The notes under the pieces are model-generated. The model searched no databases. It was not told the DNA's origin and saw only the letters and a list, made by a program, of their open reading frames with translations. Shown piece after piece: positions 41,096 to 49,164 of a stretch of 64,000 nucleotides of DNA (the first letter of the stretch is position 1; each line of letters starts with the position of its first letter). Made by a program: the position numbers and the translations under genes. The DNA comes from Cohnella sp. SGD-V74 (GTDB taxonomy: Bacteria > Bacillota > Bacilli > Paenibacillales > Paenibacillaceae): positions 1 to 64,000 of the forward strand of contig NZ_PVYW01000029.1 of assembly GCF_003001675.1 (NCBI RefSeq), in the 5' to 3' direction.

Positions 41096-41120
41096 TGAAC
41101 GAAATCTAATCGCTCCAGCT
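41096..41120 (-). repeat. Sulfurtransferase 3'-end core, copy E (degenerate)
   Basis: GAAATCTAATCGCTCCAGCT differs by one base from the matching part of the core at 48324-48348. Leftward it encodes SWSD and then an in-frame stop, so it no longer matches the full peptide. Confidence 0.55.
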
Positions 41121-41154
41121 TTTTGAAACATCGATAAAAATTTTGAAATTTTCA

Positions 41155-41186
41155 TTGACTTTTACACTAGTGTCAACCTTTAGACT
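41155..41186 (+). promoter_or_regulatory. Probable MerR-controlled promoter of the imine-reductase-like gene
   Basis: TTGACT (41155-41160), 20 bases, then TAGACT (41181-41186). The spacer holds the palindrome ACACTAGTGT (41164-41173). A long spacer with a central dyad fits MerR activation; a merR gene lies just downstream, convergent. Confidence 0.7.
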
Positions 41187-41220
41187 AAGGTCGAAATAAA
41201 TGAAGGGGGGAATTTCAACT

Positions 41221-42129
41221 GTGAGGAATGACCGAAATGACAAAGCTGAAAATAAGAATGAAAAACCAGTGACTATCCTCGGGCTGGGTCCGATGGGACA
41301 GGCACTGGCTGCTGCGTTTCTGAAGAAAGGCCACTCTACGACGTTATGGAACCGCTCCACCGGTAAGGCAGATACTCTCGTCAGCCAGGGTGCAGTGCTC
41401 GCGGATACGATTGCTGACGCCATCGCTGCGAGTCCGTTGGTAATTGTCTGTGTGCTGGACTACAGCGCAGTGCAGTCGATCCTCGAACCTGTGGGAAATG
41501 CTTTAAGAGGACGCGTCTTGGTAAACCTCACTACCGGTTCTCCGGTGCAGTCCCGCCAGACGGCTGCATGGGCTGCTAAGTTCGGAATCGATTATCTCGA
41601 TGGGGTGATCATGACCCCTCCCCCTACCATAGGAACACCAGAATCAGCCTTCTTGTACAGCGGACCGGAACTCGTATATAAGGCCGTATACCCATCTTTG
41701 ATGAGTCTGAACTGGAATGTCACCTATCTTGGTGCGGATCCTGGCCGGGCGGCGGCACATGACGTGGCCCTGTTAGACTTTTTTTGGGCGTCCATTAGCG
41801 GGTATGTCCATGCTCTCGCCCTAGCCGGAGCCGAGAATATTGCCGCCCGGGATTTTGCAGTCTACGCCCGAGAAATGGTAGCCAGCATACCCGACATCAT
41901 GACTGAAATAGCGAATCAAGTAGACGAAGGCAGCTACCCGGGCGACTTGTCCAATATCATCTCGGCCGAGGCTGGCATGAGGCACATTATCCATGCTTCT
42001 GAGCACCATGGTATCGACGTCAGCTTTTTAAGCTCAGCAAGAACCTTTGTCCAGCAGGCAATAGACGAGGGCTATGGAACCGATAGTATCGCGCGTGTAA
42101 CTACACTGCTCAGGAAACCACTCGCATAA
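41221..42129 (+). CDS. Imine-reductase-like NAD(P)-dependent oxidoreductase
   Basis: A 302-residue beta-hydroxyacid-dehydrogenase-superfamily enzyme: Rossmann motif TILGLGPMGQALAAAF, NRSTGKAD after the second strand (NADPH preference), NLTTGSP, then a helical dimerisation domain containing ALLDFFWASISGYVHALALAGAEN, the pattern of imine reductases. Imine reductases reduce cyclic imines. The start is GTG at 41221, ten bases after AAGGGGGG. It is controlled by the MerR-like promoter upstream. Confidence 0.85.
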   Translation: MRNDRNDKAENKNEKPVTILGLGPMGQALAAAFLKKGHSTTLWNRSTGKADTLVSQGAVLADTIADAIAASPLVIVCVLDYSAVQSILEPVGNALRGRVLVNLTTGSPVQSRQTAAWAAKFGIDYLDGVIMTPPPTIGTPESAFLYSGPELVYKAVYPSLMSLNWNVTYLGADPGRAAAHDVALLDFFWASISGYVHALALAGAENIAARDFAVYAREMVASIPDIMTEIANQVDEGSYPGDLSNIISAEAGMRHIIHASEHHGIDVSFLSSARTFVQQAIDEGYGTDSIARVTTLLRKPLA

Positions 42130-42169
42130 CTGCCGGGAGGAGCCCAGTCCTGTATGGGCTGGGCTCCTC

Positions 42170-42547
42170 TTATTTCGATGTTTTTTTCAATTTCCGTCTT
42201 TCCGTCATCTTCACGATTTGTTCATTTAATCGCTTCTTAACAACTTCCAACGCGCGAATTTGTTTACTGATTTGATCTTCCTTCTCCTGGTAAACTTCAA
42301 GCACATCATCACATACTTCATATTCTTCGGGACCGCTTTCCTCGCATTTCAGTAAATCCTGTATTTGCTCGATTGTTAGTCCTAAGCCTAGACATAATTG
42401 GATCATTCTAACACGTTCAACGGCAGATTCCTCGAACTCCCGGTAATCATTTTCAAGTCGAACAGCGGAAAGTATTTTTTTATTCTCATAATGCCTGATG
42501 GATCGGGTACTCGCGCCGGTTCTTTTGGACAATTCACTTATTTTCAA
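42170..42547 (-). CDS. MerR family transcriptional regulator
   Basis: A 125-residue MerR protein: LKISELSKRTGASTRSIRHYENKK (HTH), then a coiled coil (EVYQEKEDQISKQIRALEVVKKRL) and a Lys-rich tail. The start is TTG at 42547 with GGAGGG eight bases upstream. The longer frame from 42613 is produced by reading the terminator/repeat copy D and is rejected. It is convergent with the imine-reductase-like gene, whose promoter has a MerR-type dyad. Confidence 0.85.
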   Translation of the reverse strand: MKISELSKRTGASTRSIRHYENKKILSAVRLENDYREFEESAVERVRMIQLCLGLGLTIEQIQDLLKCEESGPEEYEVCDDVLEVYQEKEDQISKQIRALEVVKKRLNEQIVKMTERRKLKKTSK

Positions 42548-42570
42548 TGAAAAGGCCCTCCTTCTGCTAG

Positions 42571-42690
42571 CCCCCAAACCCGCGTCCAACGCGGCTTCTT
42601 GGCTCTTACTCATCTCCCGTCGCGACCGGGCTTCCCTCGTAACTAATCCAATCGCTCCAACTACCTAAATAAAGCTCCCATAGGGTAAAT
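42571..42690 (-). repeat. Sulfurtransferase 3'-end relic, copy D
   Basis: Leftward this encodes LYLGSWSDWISYEGSPVATGDE then TAA, the same C terminus as the sulfurtransferase at 48292, followed by the same terminator block (AAACCCGCGTCC-ACGCGG type). About 25 codons remain; the upstream coding sequence is missing. The core differs from copies A-C at about four of 25 bases. Confidence 0.75.
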
Positions 42691-43409
42691 TAGGTGTTTG
42701 CATCCATTAACGCTGGGATATTGATTTCTTTTACACAGGCTGCTCTAGACAAGCTAACAATACATCTCACTAAGGATACGATATCCTGAAGCGGAATTCG
42801 TGTTCCATTGTAGACAGAAAGGGCACGGTCAGCCCCTTCTTCATATGGAATTTCAGCAGCCAATTCTCCAGGATTGATACATGTCACAGCAATACCATCT
42901 TCTCTTGTGTGCTCTCTAAGAGCTTCTGAAATTCCCCGAATAGCGAACTTTGAGGCAACAAAAGAAACTTGACTGCTGTTCGCATTATTCAGCCCGGCTG
43001 TCGAACCGATAAGAATGATTTTCCCCGCATCGGATTTGCGCAGATGAGGCAGCAATGCTTGAATACATACAATTGCGGAAGTAATATTCACTTGAATAAG
43101 ATTACTGATGTCGGCAGGTTCATCGTTATCGAAGGTATAGTGCTCCTCAAACCCTTCTTTTTCCCAAACTCCCACATTGTAAATAAGAACATCCACTGTT
43201 TCGTTCTGCAGCTTGTCCTTTACAAGTGTGGCTGAATGGAGATCCGACAAATCTGCCGGTATCCACTCCCGGTGAATGCCGTCCTCTAAATCCAGACTTT
43301 TTGGTCTGCTACGTGCAACTACCCAGACTGTATCTCCTTGCTGAGGTACTCCCCTGACAAATGCATCGCCTAACCCCTTACTCGCCCCAAACACAATATA
43401 GGTTTTCAT
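42690..43409 (-). CDS. Short-chain dehydrogenase lacking the catalytic tyrosine
   Basis: A 239-residue SDR: IVFGASKGLG cofactor motif, NVG (YNVGVWE) in place of NNAG, IILIGSTAG with catalytic Ser, and SFVASKFA where YxxxK is expected. The tyrosine is a phenylalanine (TTT codon), the lysine is kept. This should impair normal SDR chemistry, so it may be a regulator, use another acid, or be decaying. It immediately follows relic D, sharing its boundary base. Confidence 0.8.
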   Translation of the reverse strand: MKTYIVFGASKGLGDAFVRGVPQQGDTVWVVARSRPKSLDLEDGIHREWIPADLSDLHSATLVKDKLQNETVDVLIYNVGVWEKEGFEEHYTFDNDEPADISNLIQVNITSAIVCIQALLPHLRKSDAGKIILIGSTAGLNNANSSQVSFVASKFAIRGISEALREHTREDGIAVTCINPGELAAEIPYEEGADRALSVYNGTRIPLQDIVSLVRCIVSLSRAACVKEINIPALMDANT

Positions 43410-43565
43410 CTACATTCTCCTTCCTTTCCATCGGCTCACTATTCATCATCATACCCCAATGACTTCCATGGAAGAAATTGTTTTGTGTTTGCGAGTGAGG
43501 CTTCACCGGCTTGGTCGTCACATTTACGCCCCTGCCAGATTAATGTATTCACGATCTTTATACTG

Positions 43566-43723
43566 CTATACTTCTCCGTCCCCCGTCGCCACCGGATTTT
43601 CCTCGTACGAAATCCAATCGCTCCAGCTTCTTATCCCCCCACGAACCCCTATGCTCGAATAGTTCCAAGCCGAAAAGGTGGGGGTTCCGATCAGCGCGGC
43701 GGGAATGCATCGGAGGATATGCT
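43566..43723 (-). repeat. Sulfurtransferase 3'-end relic, copy C
   Basis: Contains the 25-bp core (43604-43628) identical to copies A and B. Leftward it encodes SWSDWISYEENPVATGDGEV and a stop. The right arm (43629-43723) matches copy B, not the sulfurtransferase coding sequence. The remaining part of the 43410-43758 gap shows no gene. Confidence 0.78.
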
Positions 43724-43758
43724 AATGCGGTGCAGGAATGTCTCCTGGACATGGGTGA

Positions 43759-44628
43759 TCATTGATAATTAAATATGCCGTTCTTAAACGCTTCTTCATC
43801 ATTGTTCTCAATACCAAATAAAGCTTCTTGAAGCGCAAATGTGCCCCTGTAAAACCTCATTCGCGATTCAGCACTTTGAAGACCAGGGTAGAATTTGTAC
43901 ATCTGTTTCAAAAAATCTTCTCCGTATCCGCTTATTATGGCGGCAGCATCCACAGCAGGATCACCTACATGCGATCCGCCAAAATCAATTACGCCTGCAA
44001 CTTTCGGAAGGTGATAATCGATCAATATATTTCCCACACCGAAGTCACCATGCACAAATGCTGGTTTATATTGAAAGTTCATTGTATCATTCAAAAAATC
44101 TTCGAAATGCTTCCTTATGAGCACTTGACTCTCATTGCTCATATAACGAAACAGTTTCTCTTGAATACGTATGTACATGTCCTCCCAATACTTATATTGA
44201 TTTTTTTGATAGTGGTGATCGACGAACTCTTCTTGTAAAGGAATACTATGCAATTCAAATAAAAATTGTGCCAGCTGGTTGGCTATCACATCTAAATCTT
44301 CATGGCCCATAGAGTGAAAAGCTTGCATGTCGAAAGTTTTTCCCGGTATCTTACGATAGCCTACAAATATCTCTCCCACGGTCTGCGATTCGAGGCTCTC
44401 ATAAATAGGATTTGGTATATCAAGAGTAATGTACTTGTATATGTACTTTAATAACCGCGTTTCTTCATGTAACTCTTTAATGCCTTGTTGATATTTGGGG
44501 AAACGGAATATGAGTTCATTATTGACCTCAATGACCGTGTTGTTTTGACCGTTTTCATTGAGAATGACCGAATCGATTCGTAGGTTTGGGGATACTTCCA
44601 GAATTTTTTGAGCATAGTTCTTCAGCAT
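43759..44628 (-). CDS. Aminoglycoside-phosphotransferase-family kinase
   Basis: A 289-residue APH-like small-molecule kinase: N-lobe NELIFRFPKY; catalytic loop FVHGDFGVGNILID (HGDxxxxN complete); GVIDFGGSHVGDPAVD with the metal-binding DxD/DFG-like Asp. Members phosphorylate aminoglycosides, macrolides or sugars; the substrate cannot be told. The start at 44628 has GGAGG six bases upstream; a longer frame to 44754 reads repeat B and is spurious. AT-rich compared with neighbours, flanked by relics C and B. Confidence 0.87.
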   Translation of the reverse strand: MLKNYAQKILEVSPNLRIDSVILNENGQNNTVIEVNNELIFRFPKYQQGIKELHEETRLLKYIYKYITLDIPNPIYESLESQTVGEIFVGYRKIPGKTFDMQAFHSMGHEDLDVIANQLAQFLFELHSIPLQEEFVDHHYQKNQYKYWEDMYIRIQEKLFRYMSNESQVLIRKHFEDFLNDTMNFQYKPAFVHGDFGVGNILIDYHLPKVAGVIDFGGSHVGDPAVDAAAIISGYGEDFLKQMYKFYPGLQSAESRMRFYRGTFALQEALFGIENNDEEAFKNGIFNYQ

Positions 44629-44704
44629 AAATAGCCTCCATATGAATGGTATTCCAAACAGCGACAAACCAGGAAACATTGACCTGTACCTTGTTCGCTC
44701 GGGG

Positions 44705-44959
44705 TGTTTGCAAGCTGTTGACAGAAAAGCCAAAAGAGGGCCGCAACAGGTCACTTGCTCCGAACCTGTCGCAGCCCTAAACCCGCGTCCGACGCGGCCT
44801 CTCGGTTCTTACTCTTCTCCTGTAGCGATGGGGTTTTCCCCGTACGAAATCCAATCGCTCCAGCTTCTTACTTCCCCACGAACCCCTATTCTTGAATAGT
44901 TCCAACGCCAAAAAGTAGGGATTCCGATCAGCGCGGCAGGAATGCATCGGAGGATATGC
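44705..44959 (-). repeat. Sulfurtransferase 3'-end relic, copy B
   Basis: Left part (44705-44865) matches 48187-48348, including the stop codon, the terminator block and an ACAGGT..ACCTGT hairpin; right part (44866-44959) matches the right arm of copy C. The 25-bp core is at 44841-44865. Leftward peptide SWSDWISYGENPIATGEE. It thus joins the arms of two different copies at the core. Confidence 0.8.
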
Positions 44960-45175
44960 CAGCGCCAATGTGCAACGACCTCCCTTGGCTACGTCTGGGA
45001 GCAATTAGGGAGCAAGAGGCCCGTAGACGACGCGGTAGGCGAAACAGTATGGTTTGTGCCAAGGAGAGGTATACCCCTGTGGCTGGGGCAAGCCGAACGG
45101 AATGCCAACAAAAGGCCAAGTGAAGCAAGGTAGCACCCGAAAGGATGGATGGGCTGGAACAAGTCGAAACACTAT

Positions 45176-45205
45176 TGTTTGCAGCCTGTTGATGGTTGTT
45201 TGCAA
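45176..45205. repeat. Partial outer-end motif of the sulfurtransferase-end repeats
   Basis: TGTTTGCAGCCTGTTGATGG followed by TGTTTGCAA, matching the outer edge of copies A and B (TGTTTGCAAxCTGTTGAyAG). The rest of the 44960-45282 gap has no gene that I can recognise. Confidence 0.5.
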
Positions 45206-45282
45206 TCCCATCCCTTTGAACTATCGTTATTGAAAAGATAATTTTTGATCATGCTCAGAACAACCGTTGGAGTGTTATTTTG

Positions 45283-46257
45283 TTATTCAATGGTCAATTC
45301 ATAAAATGCGGTCGGGTATCTATTTAGAAGTAACGCCTCTCTGAGTTTTACAAAACCTTGCCTCTCATAAAAAGCACATAATCTCGGTCGGTCGGCAGCG
45401 CAGTCCAGCCGCAAGTACCGTTTGCCTTGTAGACTCCCCTGCTTTTTTGCCCATCCGACCATAGCTTCGGACAGTCCAGTCCCTGCATATTGTCTTTTAA
45501 CAGCCAGTTTATGCAAATATAAGGAAGGCTCGTGATGATTTGGCCATAACAACTTGTCCTCTTCCTGAAGAACCATCGTTCCAACTGCTTCTTCATCGAT
45601 TAGACAAAGGACCATATCTGTATCTGGATAGGCTTGCAGTAACCCTGCTATCGAATATTGCTGCTCGTTCCACATTTCACGGCCTGTACTTTGGAGCCAC
45701 AGCGCGGCTTCTTCGAGGATAGAAGAGACAAGCCCGATTTCGCCTTCCCTGATGTTTCTGATCTTGTGCTTTAACGCTTCTAGATCAAGAGATTTCAGCA
45801 ATGAAAGCCGGTGGAATCCTTTAGTATAATAATCAATTTCAAGATTTATCTTTGTGAATCCCAGGCGTTCATAAAAAGCAACTGCTGCTTGATTCCGTTC
45901 ATGGTCAAGTGTATATAGGACAACATTCTTATATCCAAATAGAGATATTTTTTTACAGATGACTGAAATCAGCTTACTGCCGATACCTTCCCTAAGCCTA
46001 CTCTTTTTCGTGGCTACGCCGACAATCTCGTATTGATTTGATGCTTCCTGCAGTATGTATCCGGCATGTCCTATCATGGATCCATTATCTTCGACCACAA
46101 CGTAAAAACCGCTTCTGATATCATCCCTTGCCTCTAGTTACGTTTTCCAGCGCATCGGGTATTGTTCGCGAATAAACGATGGGAATTGAAACGAATGTTC
46201 CTCCATAATTCCCAACACACTTGCCTGATCATGGGCTTGAAGCGGACGAATCTCCAT
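45283..46257 (-). pseudogene. Tandem GNAT acetyltransferase gene with an in-frame stop
   Basis: Two GNAT-like domains in one frame: an N-terminal one (MEIRPLQAHDQASVLGIM at 46257; GVATKKSRLREGIGSKLI acetyl-CoA loop; FYERLGF) and a C-terminal one (LAVKRQYAGTGLSEAMVGWA; FYERQGF). The frame from the ATG at 46257, which has GGAG ten bases upstream, is broken by TAA at 46138-46140 after 39 codons; reading continues in the same frame as LEARDDIRSGFYVVVEDNGS. One C-to-T change (CAA to TAA) would explain it. A GTG at 46098 could restart a 271-residue protein lacking the first strand and helices. Confidence 0.75.
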
Positions 46258-46278
46258 TGCCTTGTCACTCCTTTGTCA

Positions 46279-46878
46279 TCAAACGGTCCCGTAGTAGACA
46301 TCGCCCAAATTGCCTGCCTGATAATAGGGATATTCGAGCTTCTTCTGCACCTGAAGGGCAATGTTCGTATTGGTCAGCCACTCGACTATATAAAGACCTA
46401 AATCGATAGAAGCAGTCACGCCACCGCCAGTGATGACATTGCCGTCCCGCACTACACGAGCATCTACAACTTCTGCACAATAGGAAGCCAGCAGATCAAA
46501 GGCCGATGAGTTCGTGGTCGCTTTTTTACCTTCTAGAAATCCAGCCGCTCCCCAAAGCAGGGCGCCTGTGCAGACCGACACCTTAAATCGCGCGGATTCT
46601 GCGGTCCGAACCCAACTCATGAAAGCTTCGTCGAATCGAAGTTTTCTAATTGGCAGACCACCCGGGAGAAACACCAAATCAAATCGGCCTAAATCGGGCA
46701 GCACCTCATCGACTCTCATTTTCAGACCCCGATCATCCGTCACTTCCGACTTATTGGCACAAAACGTCCATGATACGTCTTCCTTTGCTTTAAGGATCGC
46801 CAGCCAAGTCACCGCTTCATAAAACCCAACAAAATCCATACTTGTCACGCCATCAAACAACACAAACGCCATTCTCAT
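46279..46878 (-). CDS. DJ-1/PfpI family protein
   Basis: A 199-residue glutamine-amidotransferase-like DJ-1 protein: AFVLFDGVTSMDFVGFYEA, FDLVFLPGGLP, nucleophile elbow VSVCTGALLWGAAGFL with the conserved Cys, and GNVITGGGVTASIDLGLYIVE. Related enzymes include isonitrile hydratase and glyoxalase III-like proteins. The start at 46878 is chosen on spacing from GGACC; 46887 (GTG) is possible. It lies 21 bases before the broken GNAT gene on the same strand. Confidence 0.87.
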   Translation of the reverse strand: MRMAFVLFDGVTSMDFVGFYEAVTWLAILKAKEDVSWTFCANKSEVTDDRGLKMRVDEVLPDLGRFDLVFLPGGLPIRKLRFDEAFMSWVRTAESARFKVSVCTGALLWGAAGFLEGKKATTNSSAFDLLASYCAEVVDARVVRDGNVITGGGVTASIDLGLYIVEWLTNTNIALQVQKKLEYPYYQAGNLGDVYYGTV

Positions 46879-47164
46879 CGCCGCCACCGGTCCTTTCTTT
46901 TCTTAGAAAATAAAAAAAGCATCTGATCTAAGATCAAATACTTTGCCCAGGCGTACGGCGTTATGAATATGTGCTCCCTCGTGGTTATCCACGTTTACGC
47001 CAGTTGCACATACCAGATATTAACTATATTGTATTCTGAAAACTCAAACAAATCAAGAATAATTCTGTTACAAGTAGACGACTCATTTCTTCATATACAT
47101 TGTCCGCTTGGATATATTGATTTTATAATCAGCATAAAGTCTGAAATCCTTAGCCAACGCAAAC
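46879..47164. other. Intergenic stretch
   Basis: AT-rich. It holds a small dyad GATCTAAGATC at 46925-46950 and no recognisable gene, terminator or repeat. Confidence 0.4.
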
Positions 47165-47608
47165 ATGGAAATTCTCAAGAGTACTATTCCAGTTCTTGTT
47201 GCTATCGTTGCGGCTGTCCTTGCGTACAGATTTTCGATTTCCTCGGAGAAGAGGAAGCATCAACAACAAAACCGGGCCCAATCGTATATTGAATTTCTAA
47301 AAGCAACTGCCATCGTCGGTCAATCACAGAAGGATGGAAACAAAGAAAAGGAGTTTGAAGGTCTTGTTGCACTAACAGAGGCCAAGCAGAGGGTACTGAT
47401 TTATGGTGGAGATAAAGTAGTTAAGTTGTTAGCTGACTTTCATGCCCATGGTCCGAATATCTCAGGGGATAATATGAGCAGATATGCAAAGTTAGTCTTG
47501 GAGATGAGAAGAGATAGTTCAAGAAAAACAACAACTTTACTGAGTGAAATAGAAACAATCTTATTTGAAAGTCAGTCTAGGCCATTCGCCGGTGACGATT
47601 ACGCTTGA
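47165..47608 (+). CDS. Small membrane-anchored protein, probably 3'-truncated
   Basis: A 147-residue protein: one N-terminal helix (STIPVLVAIVAAVLAYRF), then a charged, helical cytoplasmic region (SSEKRKHQQQNRAQSYIEFLK, EAKQRVLIYGGDKVVKLLADF). Resembles no family I can name. The last 11 codons run in another frame of the integrase relic, so the original C terminus seems to be lost near 47577. No clear ribosome binding site was found. Confidence 0.5.
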   Translation: MEILKSTIPVLVAIVAAVLAYRFSISSEKRKHQQQNRAQSYIEFLKATAIVGQSQKDGNKEKEFEGLVALTEAKQRVLIYGGDKVVKLLADFHAHGPNISGDNMSRYAKLVLEMRRDSSRKTTTLLSEIETILFESQSRPFAGDDYA

Positions 47609-47831
47609 CCGATACTTGCACGTTTTGCCCGGATTGGAAGAGCAGGCAGCGGCCAAGCTAGACGAGCTTCTGAGCAACGCAGCAACAATCGTTCCGGACC
47701 TACAAGCTTGCACCAGTCGTGTCAGGGGTACAGTAGGGTGCAGCCGGGGAACAGTCAGGGGTTCAGGTGACTCTCAACCGCTCCGGACGACTCTGGCTTA
47801 CAAGGGTTCAGGGGGTACAGTCGATATTTAA
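47577..47831 (+). pseudogene. C-terminal relic of a tyrosine recombinase (integrase)
   Basis: LGHSPVTITLDRYLHVLPGLEEQAAAKLDELL is, in pieces, the typical end of phage/ICE integrases: LGH of box II, the nucleophile Tyr in LDRYLHV, and a helical tail. All of the N-terminal and central catalytic domain is missing, and the frame continues past the normal end into the box cluster at 47725. It supports past site-specific integration next to the sulfurtransferase gene. Confidence 0.8.
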
Positions 47832-47979
47832 CCCCCAAGAGGAACAAAGCAATAGGAAGATGCAAACGCAGCAACCCGGAGTAGTGCAGACCCGACTGAA
47901 CCTCCTGAACCCCAAGCGGCAGAACCGCTACGAGGGGAGCTGAGCGACTGTACCCCAAAATGAACCCCAAGTGAACCCC
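47725..47979. repeat. Cluster of GGGGTWCA boxes, possible integrase arm-type sites
   Basis: About ten short boxes: direct orientation at 47725-47734 (GGGGTACAGT), 47736, 47746 (GGGGAACAGT), 47758 (GGGGTTCAGG), 47804 and 47812 (GGGGTACAGT); inverted at 47904-47913 (CCTGAACCCC), 47947-47956 (ACTGTACCCC), 47961 and 47972 (TGAACCCC). The two orientations form two sub-clusters, as in P and P' arms. They begin just after the integrase relic. Confidence 0.65.
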
Positions 47980-48186
47980 GACTTAACCCTTGCCGGGGCT
48001 GTGGCTGAATAAAAATCCGAGAGCAATCAAGAGAAGCCAAGCGAGTACCCATGCTGTGGCTGAATCTAGCTTGCTCTTGCTGTTCCTGCGTTCGGTTCCG
48101 GCTGCTGCTGGACTGTTGGGCAACCTGACAAGACTGCCGGACTGTTGCTGGCTCCGGGGTTCCTGCAACTATTTTCGTTGTGTTCT

Positions 48187-48348
48187 TGTTTGCAAACTGT
48201 TGATAGAAAAGCCCGAAGAGGGCTGCGACAGGTCACTTGCTCACTACCTGTCACAACCCCAAAACCCGCGTCCGACGCGGCCTCTCGGTTCTTACTCTTC
48301 TCCTGTAGCGATGGCGTTGCTATCGTACGAAATCCAATCGCTCCAGCT
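48187..48348 (-). repeat. Sulfurtransferase 3'-end repeat, copy A (in the intact gene)
   Basis: Covers the last 19 codons of the sulfurtransferase, its terminator (inverted repeat CCGCGTCCGACGCGG) and about 100 downstream bases. It matches 44705-44865 nearly throughout. The core ending in AAATCCAATCGCTCCAGCT lies at 48324-48348. Confidence 0.8.
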
Positions 48349-49140
48349 CCCCACATACAGCTTCACCTTGGCGAACCCCGCTTCCCCCAACGCCAGCACG
48401 TTAGGAGTCGCAGTAACACCCGAGCCGCAGTATACGACGATCTCGTCGTCCTGCGACAAACCCGCTTCCGCGAATCGTTCGCGCTGCTCCTCCGCGGATT
48501 TCCATGTGCCGTCGGCCTTCCGGCCCTCGGCCCAGAACACGTTCCTCGCGCCCGGGATATGCCCGGCCACCCGATCGATCGGCTCCGCCTCGCCGCGGTA
48601 GCGCGGCGCCTCTCGCGAATCCACCAGCACGAATCGTCCCGTGCCGAGCGATTCGCGAACCTCGTCGACCTCGATCAGCAGATTATGCTGAACGGTCGCT
48701 GTGAACCGAGCAGGAATGAGCACCCTCTGCTCGGCCGTAACCGGACAGCCCGCGTTCTTCCAGGCGGAGAACCCGCCGTCCATCACGTATGCTTCTTCGT
48801 GCCCCAGGTATTTCAGCAGCCACCACAGTCGAGAAGCCATTGCCCCGCCTTGATCGTCATAGGCGACGACTCTCGTCTCATTGCTGATGCCGACCTGCCC
48901 CAACCGCGCCGCCAATGTCGCCGCGTCCGGCAGCGGGTGTCTGCCTCCGTGTCCGTCCGGCTCGACCGGTGCGGACAAGTCCCGCTCCAGATCCAAATAC
49001 ACCGCGCCGGGAATATGCCCCTCTTCGTAAGCCTGGCGGCCGGCATCCGGCTTGCCGAGCGTAAACCTGCAATCTACGATGACCAGGTCGGATTCGTACA
49101 TGCGCGCAAGCACCCATTTTACGGGAACAATCGATTTCAT
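48292..49140 (-). CDS. Thiosulfate/3-mercaptopyruvate sulfurtransferase
   Basis: A 282-residue two-domain rhodanese. The inactive N-terminal domain has YEEGHIPGAVYLDLERDLS; the C-terminal domain has the active-site Cys in VYCGSGVTA, the CGSGVT form of mercaptopyruvate sulfurtransferases, and AGHIPGARNVFW. It ends SWSDWISYDSNAIATGEE, the peptide whose coding sequence is repeated at four other places in 41-45 kb. A dyad at 49165-49186 precedes it. It transfers sulfane sulfur to cyanide or thiols in the cytoplasm. Confidence 0.95.
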   Translation of the reverse strand: MKSIVPVKWVLARMYESDLVIVDCRFTLGKPDAGRQAYEEGHIPGAVYLDLERDLSAPVEPDGHGGRHPLPDAATLAARLGQVGISNETRVVAYDDQGGAMASRLWWLLKYLGHEEAYVMDGGFSAWKNAGCPVTAEQRVLIPARFTATVQHNLLIEVDEVRESLGTGRFVLVDSREAPRYRGEAEPIDRVAGHIPGARNVFWAEGRKADGTWKSAEEQRERFAEAGLSQDDEIVVYCGSGVTATPNVLALGEAGFAKVKLYVGSWSDWISYDSNAIATGEE

Positions 49141-49164
49141 GATTCACTGTCTCCTTTTATATGC

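Noticed and set aside
42548..42613. ATG start at 42613 for the second merR gene
   Set aside because: The 22 extra residues read through the terminator block of relic D; the TTG at 42547 has GGAGGG at eight bases and begins the MerR fold.
44629..44754. Longer start for the phosphotransferase
   Set aside because: The extra residues are a translation of the sulfurtransferase-end repeat B; the ATG at 44628 has an ideal GGAGG.
46138..46144. Programmed stop-codon read-through at TAA-CTAG in the GNAT gene
   Set aside because: The CTAG context is linked to read-through of UGA in other systems; no bacterial precedent known to me. A nonsense mutation or sequencing error is simpler.
47725..47979. GGGGTWCA boxes considered as a CRISPR array or plasmid iterons
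   Set aside because: Units are 8-10 bases with irregular spacing and two orientations; no spacers, cas genes or rep gene. Integrase arm sites fit better.
47983..48168. A 61-codon leftward frame with a hydrophobic C-terminal helix
   Set aside because: No ribosome binding site or family; it overlaps the repeat-rich att-like region.
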